Assembly: GCA_002342505.1 (NCBI GenBank)
Contig: DDQB01000101.1
Span: 1 to 5,036, forward strand
Reading direction: 5' to 3'
DNA length: 5,036 nucleotides
From: Acidaminococcaceae bacterium UBA2453
GTDB lineage: Bacteria > Bacillota > Negativicutes > Acidaminococcales > Acidaminococcaceae
The position numbers and the translations under genes were made by a program. The notes under the pieces are model-generated. The model ran no database searches, had not been told where the DNA came from, and worked only from the letters and a program-made list of their open reading frames with translations. The first letter of the stretch is position 1, and each line of letters starts with the position of its first letter. This document shows, piece after piece, positions 1 to 4,443 of the stretch.

Positions 1-15
1 TGCTTGCGTGCGAAT

Positions 16-34
16 CGCTTATACAGAGTAAGCG
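16..34. repeat. Short perfect inverted repeat (6-bp arms)
   Basis: CGCTTA (16-21) and TAAGCG (29-34) are perfect inverted arms around a 7-nt loop. The flanks carry similar words, GTGCGAAT on the left and GACGAAT on the right. No T-run follows, so it is not an intrinsic terminator by itself. Role unknown. Confidence 0.35.
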
Positions 35-96
35 TGCAGACGAATTAATCAGTGCTTCCTTAGCATGATGCAGAAGAACCTGTAAAAAATCGGAAA

Positions 97-135
97 GCGC
101 TTCAGGATCAGCTTGCGGTTTGAGCCTGAGGGCGC
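97..135 (+). other. Stem-loop upstream of the 187 gene
   Basis: GCGC TTCAGG (97-106) pairs with CCTGA and GCGC (125-135), giving about ten pairs with one bulged G. TCA (108-110) and TGA (121-123) can extend it inward. There is no T-run after it. It could be a 5' leader structure of the following gene if transcription starts upstream, or the remnant of an upstream gene's 3' end. The pairing is seen directly; any function is inference. Confidence 0.4.
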
Positions 136-186
136 GGATGATGTTAATTATGAATAGAACGGATTGGCAGATACAGGAGGAGCAAC

Positions 187-780
187 ATGAAATGCAGAAA
201 ATACCTGACGGCTTTTGTTTTGTCGATTTGCCTGCTGGGGAATGTGCTGTCCGGACCGGCCGCCTCGGCCGGATATGTGGACGATCTTTTGAACGGCAAA
301 CTTCCTGCTGCAATCGCGCAGGAAAATAAAAACGAGAAAAGCCTGTTTTTCCAAAGTGCGGAGATGTATGAACGCTGGCGCGAACTGGCGGACGCGGGAG
401 TCGCCAAGCTCAACGAGTGGGGCGATATGCTGAAGACGAAAGGCATTGCTCTGGTGTTGGATTATTTCCCGGAAAAGATCAATGAATATGTGAATGAGAA
501 CGCGCCCCTTGCGGTGGAACCGGGGTACGCGACCAAAATCGTGCCGGTTGTCACAGTAGGCACCAAAGGGTACATCGGCGCGGCACAGATCAGCGGACCG
601 AAAGAACAGGTGGACAAATGTAAAGCGGCGCTGACGGTGGAAGGCCGTCTGGCTTCCGGTACGGTACGGGTGCAATACTTGATTCCTATTGATACCAATA
701 CACCCGCCAGCCTTGAAACGATCCACCGGGTACAGGGTGTAGGGGTGAGCGCCCGGCTGGATCTTGGGTTCCCGGAGTGA
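187..780 (+). CDS. Secreted protein of unknown function (197 aa)
   Basis: I do not recognise the family. The ATG at 187 is preceded by AGGAGG (175-180) with a 6-nt gap, a strong ribosome binding site that fixes the start. Residues 1-28 form a standard Sec signal peptide: basic MKCRK, a hydrophobic stretch at about 7-21, and an AXA site (A26-S27-A28). C15 does not sit in a good lipobox, so it is probably not a lipoprotein. The mature protein has a charged, probably helical first half (about 45-105, with a Trp/Glu/Lys-rich segment at 60-80). The second half (about 115-195) alternates hydrophobic and polar residues and looks beta-rich, for example the PVVTVG segment near 120 and VRVQYLIPI near 160. 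One Cys (C145) remains in the mature part. It is likely periplasmic or cell-surface. It appears monocistronic, with a hairpin 15 nt after the stop codon. Confidence 0.8.
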   Translation: MKCRKYLTAFVLSICLLGNVLSGPAASAGYVDDLLNGKLPAAIAQENKNEKSLFFQSAEMYERWRELADAGVAKLNEWGDMLKTKGIALVLDYFPEKINEYVNENAPLAVEPGYATKIVPVVTVGTKGYIGAAQISGPKEQVDKCKAALTVEGRLASGTVRVQYLIPIDTNTPASLETIHRVQGVGVSARLDLGFPE

Positions 781-794
781 TGTTGGAAAAGAAA

Positions 795-837
795 GGTTTC
801 ATGCAGGTTACAGCGGTTTTTCCTGTAATCTGGAACC
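795..837 (+). terminator. Strong stem-loop after the 187 gene, no U-tract
   Basis: CAGGTTACAG (804-813) pairs along all ten positions (one G-U) with CTGTAATCTG (823-832) around a 9-nt loop. GGTTT (795-799) and GAACC (833-837) can add an outer stem. No T-run follows, so this is not a classical intrinsic terminator. A 3'-end-stabilising structure or factor-dependent terminator fits its place just after the stop codon. TCATG (799-803) and CATGA (849-853) can also pair around it, giving an alternative larger fold. Confidence 0.45.
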
Positions 838-890
838 AATGCTAATTGCATGAGGTTCAACGAAATTGACCATACACCTTAATATATAGC

Positions 891-900
891 ACTGTACAGT
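891..900. repeat. 10-bp perfect palindrome ACTGTACAGT
   Basis: A self-complementary 10-mer lies about 50 bp upstream of the -35 region of the next gene. It could be a regulator half-site pair, but it matches no operator that I can name with confidence and may be chance in a 232-bp intergenic gap. The rest of that gap (781-1012) holds the hairpin and promoter listed separately. Confidence 0.25.
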
Positions 901-950
901 ATCATTTCGCCTGTATTTGCGTTTTGCCGCTGCGCGATAACTTATATGCG

Positions 951-979
951 TTTTCATTTTTGCAAATTCCTGCTATAAT
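951..979 (+). promoter_or_regulatory. Sigma-A promoter with extended -10
   Basis: TATAAT at 974-979 is a perfect -10, preceded by TGC (971-973), an extended -10. With a 17-bp spacer the -35 is TTTTCA (951-956), a 4/6 match to TTGACA. Transcription would start near 986, giving a leader of about 27 nt before the ATG at 1013. Confidence 0.7.
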
Positions 980-1012
980 GAATGCAGATAAGATTATGAG
1001 GGGGAATGGCTT

Positions 1013-1609
1013 ATGAAGAAGCTTTTCATTTTGGTCCTGGTTTTCATGATGACCATCATGGGAACCGCGTCCGCGTCCAAGAGCAAGTTTAAGGATCCCA
1101 ACTTCGATTTCAAAAACATCGTCAATATCTATCTGGCAGAAGCCAATTACAAACCATACGATAATTCGGCGGATTTCAAGGCGGACAGCGATCCGGTCCA
1201 GAGAGCGTTGAATCCGTTGCGTACTGCCATGGCCAAAAAGAACAAGTATCTGGCTGTTCCGCCAGACGGGCCGGAGCGTTGCCGGCTTGACCTGATCCTT
1301 ACGATTCACAAGCTTGGCACTTACACTTACTGGAAAGAGCCCTGGGATGAAGAAACCTATGAGAATAAGAAAATTGTGGAAAAAGGTAGAGACGGACGGG
1401 AAAAAACTATCACCATTCCCGTGCGGAGAATCATCCATCATCCCGGTGAGTGGATCACCAATGCATACGCGGAAGTGGAGTTTACACTGAAAGACCGCAG
1501 CACTGGCAGGACCGTTTACAATTGCCGCGACGACCGCTCCCGTATGGACAAGAGTTATGACGGCATGCTGAACCGCATCAGCAACGACTTTGTGAGTGAT
1601 TTGAAATAG
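1013..1609 (+). CDS. Secreted protein, weakly DUF4136-like (198 aa)
   Basis: The start is set by GAGGGGG (998-1004), 8 nt before the ATG, behind a good promoter. Residues 1-21 are a signal peptide: MKK, a long hydrophobic core, then A19-S20-A21 as the cleavage site. The mature protein opens with a DPNFDFKNI segment (about 28-36). Further along are a low-complexity charged stretch around 115-140 and a C-terminal segment AEVEFTLKDRSTGRTVYNC (about 162-180). A DP..DF..Y start followed by 'strand, D..TG, V' near the end recalls small exported DUF4136-type proteins, but the match is by eye and weak. Two Cys (in ERCRL and YNCRDD) could form a disulfide. Likely exported, function unknown. It is transcribed alone, from its own promoter to the terminator at 1740-1770. 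A longer minus-strand frame lies opposite it but has no ribosome site or recognisable product. Confidence 0.8.
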   Translation: MKKLFILVLVFMMTIMGTASASKSKFKDPNFDFKNIVNIYLAEANYKPYDNSADFKADSDPVQRALNPLRTAMAKKNKYLAVPPDGPERCRLDLILTIHKLGTYTYWKEPWDEETYENKKIVEKGRDGREKTITIPVRRIIHHPGEWITNAYAEVEFTLKDRSTGRTVYNCRDDRSRMDKSYDGMLNRISNDFVSDLK

Positions 1610-1667
1610 TATCTGGCGTAGATGCTGAATGGTATCTGTCTCTTGCAAAGGAAGTTGGTAATAGGGC

Positions 1668-1841
1668 CTGTTCGAATTACGACGGACCGGAATTGAAATT
1701 GAATTTAGTTTGTCGAATTATAAAGTTACGCATATAACGAACCGGCTGCGAATCACAGCCGGTTACTTTTATCTGCATCTAAAATGATGATATCCTGCTA
1801 TTGAGGATAAATTTAGTAAAAAGAAAATGTAATTCGAACGG
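1668..1841. repeat. Inverted repeat pair bounding 174 bp (MITE-like?)
   Basis: GTTCGAATTAC (1670-1680) and its exact reverse complement GTAATTCGAAC (1829-1839) face each other. CC (1667-1668) outside the left arm and GG (1840-1841) outside the right arm extend the match if one T (1669) is skipped. A degenerate third copy, GTCGAATTAT, lies at 1712-1721. The interval contains the terminator hairpin but no ORF. A miniature inverted-repeat element or an IS remnant fits the layout, but no target-site duplication is evident. Chance pairing in AT-rich DNA is possible. Confidence 0.35.
1740..1770 (+). terminator. Intrinsic terminator after the 1013 gene
   Basis: AACCGGCTG (1740-1748) pairs perfectly with CAGCCGGTT (1756-1764) around a 7-nt loop and is followed by ACTTTTAT. 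This GC-rich 9-bp stem with a short T-run is a good rho-independent terminator. It sits 130 bp after the stop codon, so the message has a long 3' tail. Confidence 0.8.
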
Positions 1842-1848
1842 ATAATTG

Positions 1849-1877
1849 TTGTTTTCTGCATCTTATGGTGTTATAAT
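1849..1877 (+). promoter_or_regulatory. Promoter of the mntA-hepT module
   Basis: TATAAT (1872-1877) is a perfect -10 with an upstream TGT (1869-1871), an extended -10. A weak -35 TTGTTT (1849-1854) lies 17 bp upstream, only 8 bp after the right arm of the inverted repeat. The start of transcription would be near 1884, close to the ribosome site AGAGGTGA (1883-1890), so the leader is very short and the -10 may be close to any autoregulatory operator. Confidence 0.65.
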
Positions 1878-1897
1878 TTAATAGAGGTGATAGCACT

Positions 1898-2374
1898 ATG
1901 GCTATGAAAAGAACAATTCGCAAAAACAGATACAATAAAAAGGTCTATGAACAGATTCCCATTCGGGTAAAGAAAGGTGAGAAAGAAGGCATTTCGCAAT
2001 GTGCACAATTTCATGGCATGAGCACGAATGCTTTCATCCTTAAAGCAATTGAAGAATATAAAAAGATTCTGCATCGGCAGATGATTGCCAGACTCAGAAA
2101 AGCTGTGCGCCCTATAGCCGAAAAGTATGGTGCCAAGGCTGTTTATTTATTTGGCAGTCGGGCGAGGGGCGACTATCGCGCAGACAGTGATTTTGATTTT
2201 TATATTAAAAAAGGAAAAATGCGGGGCTATTTTGCGCTGGGCGGATTTTTTGAAGAGATGAAAGAAGCAGTGCAGGCCGAAATCGACTTGGTTTCACAGG
2301 ATGAAGAGGAGTTGGACGCATATCTTCTGGAGGCAATTCGGAAGGAAGGGATTTTGTTGTATGAAGCTGCGTGA
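1898..2374 (+). CDS. mntA: MntA-type antitoxin nucleotidyltransferase with N-terminal RHH-like domain
   Basis: In the known HepT/MntA (type VII) systems, MntA is the antitoxin: it transfers AMP from ATP to a tyrosine of the HEPN toxin and so silences it. Residues 80-158 show the minimal nucleotidyltransferase domain. G86-S87, ten residues, then D98-F99-D100 is the exact GSX10DXD motif, and D130 in AEIDLV is the likely third metal-binding carboxylate. Residues about 15-58 look like a ribbon-helix-helix fold: strand EQIPIRVKK, helix GEKEGISQCAQFHG, turn, and helix TNAFILKAIEEYKK. The first 15 residues are strongly basic. Canonical MntA is about 100-140 aa without this segment, so the 158-aa protein is best read as a DNA-binding/antitoxin fusion. 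AGAGGTGA (1883-1890) lies 7 nt before the ATG; a second ATG two codons on is an alternative start. The gene overlaps the toxin gene by 14 bp, implying coupled translation. Catalytic and partner assignments are from family knowledge; autoregulation is inferred. Confidence 0.85.
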   Translation: MAMKRTIRKNRYNKKVYEQIPIRVKKGEKEGISQCAQFHGMSTNAFILKAIEEYKKILHRQMIARLRKAVRPIAEKYGAKAVYLFGSRARGDYRADSDFDFYIKKGKMRGYFALGGFFEEMKEAVQAEIDLVSQDEEELDAYLLEAIRKEGILLYEAA

Positions 2375-2708
2375 CCAGACTATTACAGATAAAATTCTGG
2401 AGTACTGTGGAGAAATTGAAGCGATACTTGCGCGTTTAAACTATTCGGAAGATGCCTTTCTGAAAGATAAGGGCCTGAGCGCCGGCGCCGTGTTTTATAT
2501 TGCGCAGATTGGCGAACTGTCTGTCCATTTCAGTGATGAATTCAGGGAAGCGCATACAGATATTCCCTGGCGCGAGATCAAAGGTATGCGGAATATTTTA
2601 ATTCATGAATATCATGTGGCAAGCGCCAAAACCATCTGGGTAACTGCTACGGAGGATATACCGGCGTTGCGGGCAATGCTGGAGCGTTATGTGGAGCAGG
2701 AAAAGTAG
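2361..2708 (+). CDS. hepT: HepT-like HEPN (DUF86) toxin, putative RNase
   Basis: This 115-aa all-helical protein is the partner of the upstream nucleotidyltransferase. It carries the HEPN RNase signature RX4HXY as R77-N78-I-L-I-H82-E-Y84. It also has the DUF86 landmarks IGEL (50-53) and DIPWREIKGMRN (67-78). In characterised HepT proteins R and H cleave RNA, and the Tyr of this motif is the residue AMPylated by MntA, so Y84 is the expected target. All these residues are intact, so the toxin is predicted to be active. An in-frame ATG at 2301 would add 20 residues read out of the antitoxin gene. I prefer 2361, because AAGGAAGGG (2342-2350) precedes it and family members start close to this point. 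Gene order is antitoxin first, toxin second, with overlapping ends. Confidence 0.88.
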   Translation: MKLRDQTITDKILEYCGEIEAILARLNYSEDAFLKDKGLSAGAVFYIAQIGELSVHFSDEFREAHTDIPWREIKGMRNILIHEYHVASAKTIWVTATEDIPALRAMLERYVEQEK

Positions 2709-2711
2709 TGA

Positions 2712-2745
2712 AAGAAAAAACAGTCCTATGTCTGATTTGTTTTTA
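2712..2745 (+). terminator. Weak A-rich/T-rich terminator candidate after hepT
   Basis: GAAAAAACAG (2714-2723) can partly pair with CTGATTTGTTTTT (2732-2744): CAG/CTG, then A-T pairs with interruptions, and a T-run follows. It is much weaker than the other terminators in the window. It is the only candidate between hepT and the pheST promoter. Confidence 0.3.
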
Positions 2746-2811
2746 TATATTAAGTGTTTGCCATTCACATTATGATGCAGCAAAGAAAAAACTACATTTC
2801 ATCACTTTTCC

Positions 2812-2840
2812 TTGCCCAACCATCTCACTTGTGCTATAAT
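2812..2840 (+). promoter_or_regulatory. Promoter of the pheST operon
   Basis: TTGCCC (2812-2817) and TATAAT (2835-2840) are separated by exactly 17 bp, and a TGC (2832-2834) gives an extended -10. Transcription should begin near 2847, about 40 nt before the first T-box elements, and pheS starts about 550 nt downstream of it. Confidence 0.8.
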
Positions 2841-2920
2841 ACTTAGGTCAATTAAATACGTCCCTAACAAATATTATGCACAAGGAACAGGAGAGTAACG
2901 CTTCGCAACGCAAAGGAACG

Positions 2921-2990
2921 GTTCGGAAATAAATCGGAGCAAAATTGGAATTGATATTACGATTTTAAATTTGCTTACTATGTTTCGAAC
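2921..2990 (+). other. Extra hairpin inserted in the 5' half of T-box Stem I
   Basis: GTTCG (2921-2925) pairs with CGAAC (2986-2990) and AAA (2927-2929) with TTT (2983-2985). After an internal loop, AGCAAA (2938-2943) pairs with TTTGCT (2970-2975), TT (2945-2946) with AA (2968-2969), and GGAAT (2947-2951) with ATTTT (2962-2966), closing a 10-nt loop. This interval separates AGTA from AGAGAG by about 100 nt, where a short stretch of roughly 20-30 nt is usual. The pairings are read by eye and not energy-evaluated. Confidence 0.55.
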
Positions 2991-3124
2991 AATTCCGCAG
3001 AGAGTCCGGGAGGGTGGAAGCCGGGCGGCGGAGGCTGCGTGAAGTTCACCTGGGAGTGCCTTTGCTGAAGTAGCAGTAGGCGAAGCGTTTGCCGCGTTAA
3101 GGCGCAAGAGCGAAGGAATCAATG

Positions 3125-3136
3125 ATGCAATTGCAT
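3125..3136. repeat. 12-bp perfect palindrome in the T-box leader
   Basis: ATGCAATTGCAT is fully self-complementary. It lies in the linker between the Stem II/III region and the antiterminator. It cannot form a hairpin with a normal loop, so it may simply be linker sequence. Confidence 0.3.
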
Positions 3137-3189
3137 TTAACAATTACAGTCGCTGTTTCCTTTAAAATAGGGTGGTACCGCGGAACATT

Positions 3190-3222
3190 ACTTTCGCCCC
3201 TTCACAGGGACGGAAGTTTTTT
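3190..3222 (+). terminator. T-box leader terminator
   Basis: CTTTCGCCCC (3191-3200) pairs with GGGACGGAAG (3207-3216), with one C-A mismatch and one T-G pair, around a 6-nt loop. Six T residues (3217-3222), an A and four more T follow. It sits directly after the AGGGTGGTACCGCG box, the standard T-box arrangement. TTCC/GGAA (3157-3160 with 3182-3185) is a plausible closing helix of the competing antiterminator. Confidence 0.9.
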
Positions 3223-3229
3223 ATTTTGC

Positions 3230-3387
3230 GACAAAATTCCAAGAAGCGAGACCGAAGGGCGAGGCTGATTGGAAAATTTTGTCCACATGCAGTGCGCCGC
3301 AGAGGGCGAGCCGCAGGCGAAGGACGATGCGCCGCGCACGAGCCATTACTTCGAAATCCGGAAAGCGAAGCTGACCGGAAAGTTTAG
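3230..3387. repeat. Palindromic repeat spacer between leader terminator and pheS
   Basis: GACAAAATTCCAA (3230-3242) pairs with TTGGAAAATTTTGTC (3269-3283) over 13 bp with a 2-nt bulge. A degenerate smaller version follows: AAATCCGG (3354-3361) with CCGGAAAGTTT (3375-3385). The segments 3259-3281 and 3365-3387 are direct repeats, 18 of 23 identical. The GC-rich middle carries GTGCGC (3292-3297) and GCGCAC (3334-3339). This pattern suggests a REP-like or compound palindromic element. All three forward frames are open across about 100 nt (3270-3371), including one in frame with pheS. I do not take that as coding, since pheS has its own ribosome site afterwards. Confidence 0.5.
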
Positions 3388-3391
3388 GAGG
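3386..3391 (+). promoter_or_regulatory. Ribosome binding site of pheS
   Basis: A perfect AGGAGG lies 6 nt before the ATG at 3398. It decides the start against a TTG at 3269, which is in frame and would add 43 residues not expected in PheS. Confidence 0.9.
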
Positions 3392-3397
3392 CAAAAC

Positions 3398-4429
3398 ATG
3401 AGTATGAGAGACATGCTGCTGGAGCTGAAAGAAAAAGCGCTGGCAGACCTGGAAGCTGCTGCCAGCTCCCAGGAATTACAGGACCTGAAGGTCAAGTATC
3501 TGGGACGCAAGGGTCCCATGACGGAAATTCTGCGGGGCATGGGCAAAGTGCCGGCAGAAGATCGCCCGAAGATCGGCGAGATCGTAAACCAGGTAAAGCA
3601 GACGCTGGAACAGTGCCTGAAGGACCGCACGGAAATCCTGCGGGCCGAAGCGCTGAAAGCAAAAATCGCAAATGATAAAGTGGACATTACCCTGCCCGGG
3701 CGCAAGCCGGCGGGAGGACATCTTCATCCCATTACCTTAACCGCACGCGAGATCAAAAAGATCTTCATGCACATGGGCTTTGATGTGGTGGAAGGCCCGG
3801 AGATCGACAACGATTACTTTAACTTTGAAGCTTTGAACCTGCCGAAAGATCATCCGGCCCGGGATATGCAGGATACTTTCTATATTACGGACAATTTCCT
3901 GCTGCGTACCCAGACCAGCGGCGTGCAGGCCCGCACCATGCAGAGCAAGGAACCCAACACGCCCATCCGTATGATCTCTCCCGGCGCGGTGTACCGCAAC
4001 GATTACGACGCTACCCATTCCCCCATGTTCCACCAGGTGGAAGGTTTAGTGGTGGATAAAAATATCAGCCTGGCGGATTTGAAAGGCACGCTGGAAACAT
4101 TCTGCAAGGAAATGTTCGGCAGCAGCGTGAAGATTCGCCTGCGCCCCAGCTATTTCCCATTTACGGAACCCAGCTGTGAAGTGGACATCAGCTGCGTGAT
4201 CTGCGGCGGCAAAGGCTGCAACGTGTGCAAGCATTCCGGCTGGCTGGAAATTTTGGGAGCCGGCGAAGTGCATCCCAACGTGCTGGCTATGAGCGGTTAC
4301 GACCCGTCCATCATGAACGGCTACGCCTTCGGCATGGGCGTGGAACGCATTGCCATGCTGAAATACGGTATTGATGATTTACGTTTATTCTTTGAAAACG
4401 ATCTGCGGTTCATCCGCCAGTTCCGGTAA
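3398..4429 (+). CDS. pheS: Phenylalanine-tRNA ligase alpha subunit
   Basis: PheS is the catalytic subunit of the cytosolic alpha2-beta2 enzyme that joins phenylalanine to tRNA-Phe using ATP. The 343-aa length is typical. Residues 1-90 form the helical N-terminal arm (coiled coil) that contacts tRNA, followed by a class II synthetase core. Visible landmarks are GGHLHP (106-111), the LLRTQTSGVQ segment (168-177), motif 2 region YRNDYDATHSPMFHQVEG (199-216), RPSYFPFTEPSCEV (249-262) and motif 3 GYAFGMGVERIAML (308-321). A CX2CX4CX2C knuckle (C266, C269, C274, C277) within CGGKGC may bind zinc; similar inserts are known in some bacterial PheS. The gene is controlled by the upstream T-box. It lies 14 bp from pheT in the same operon. 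Its start is fixed by AGGAGG and by the family-typical N-terminus. The surroundings are unusual only for the palindromic spacer in front of it. Confidence 0.97.
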   Translation: MSMRDMLLELKEKALADLEAAASSQELQDLKVKYLGRKGPMTEILRGMGKVPAEDRPKIGEIVNQVKQTLEQCLKDRTEILRAEALKAKIANDKVDITLPGRKPAGGHLHPITLTAREIKKIFMHMGFDVVEGPEIDNDYFNFEALNLPKDHPARDMQDTFYITDNFLLRTQTSGVQARTMQSKEPNTPIRMISPGAVYRNDYDATHSPMFHQVEGLVVDKNISLADLKGTLETFCKEMFGSSVKIRLRPSYFPFTEPSCEVDISCVICGGKGCNVCKHSGWLEILGAGEVHPNVLAMSGYDPSIMNGYAFGMGVERIAMLKYGIDDLRLFFENDLRFIRQFR

Positions 4430-4443
4430 GGGAGGGATAGAAA

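Larger units (their letters stand above)
1..186. other. Left-edge region without a supportable gene
   Basis: No convincing gene is visible here. On the + strand the third reading frame is open from the window edge to a TGA at 66-68 and could be the last 21 codons of an upstream gene, but this is too short to judge. The minus strand is also open through this stretch, but that frame has no ATG, GTG or TTG start. Two hairpins (16-34 and 97-135) are listed separately. I see no good -35/-10 pair for the gene starting at 187, so its promoter is either weak, factor-dependent or further upstream. Confidence 0.5.
2885..3222 (+). ncRNA. T-box leader, tRNA-Phe responsive
   Basis: T-box RNAs sense uncharged tRNA and control transcription read-through. 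Seen here in order: AGGAGAGTAACG (2889-2900) with the AGTA motif of the 5' specifier-loop strand, the AGAGAG bulge motif (2999-3004), and the distal stem with GGTGGAAGCC (3013-3022). The 3' specifier strand follows as GAAG TTC ACC (3041-3050), so the specifier is UUC (Phe), matching the gene downstream. Short stems that support the fold are AGG/CCT (2890-2892 with 3049-3051), ACGC/GCGT (2898-2901 with 3037-3040) and TTCCGC/GCGGAG (2993-2998 with 3028-3033). The antiterminator consensus AGGGTGGTACCGCG is at 3169-3182; its UGGU would pair with an ACCA tRNA end, as expected for tRNA-Phe with A73. Stem I is unusually long because of an inserted hairpin. Low Phe charging should favour pheST expression. 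Confidence 0.93.

Noticed and set aside
87..99. Similarity of AATCGGAAAGCG near the left edge to AATCCGGAAAGCG at 3355-3367
   Set aside because: Only about 12 matching bases with one gap and no shared flanking palindrome. Too short to call another copy of the spacer repeat.
1..186. Minus-strand open frame running off the left edge
   Set aside because: It has no ATG, GTG or TTG start and no ribosome site within the visible part, so coding is not supported.
148..726. 192-aa minus-strand open frame opposite the first secreted-protein gene
   Set aside because: No ribosome site or recognisable product, while the + strand gene has AGGAGG and a signal peptide.
902..1648. 248-aa minus-strand open frame opposite the 1013 gene
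   Set aside because: It is longer than the + strand gene but starts with TTG without a ribosome site and has no recognisable domain. The + strand frame has promoter, ribosome site, signal peptide and terminator.
2301..2360. Longer HepT start at the ATG at 2301
   Set aside because: It would add 20 residues from the antitoxin's shifted frame. The internal ATG at 2361 has a better ribosome site and fits DUF86 family starts.
3172..3387. 71-aa + strand frame beginning in the T-box antiterminator
   Set aside because: It starts with a GTG inside the conserved T-box sequence, crosses the terminator, and is open only because the palindromic spacer lacks stops.
3269..3397. TTG-initiated in-frame extension of PheS by 43 residues
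   Set aside because: PheS proteins begin near the ATG at 3398, which has a perfect AGGAGG at 6 nt. The extension encodes repeat-derived sequence.
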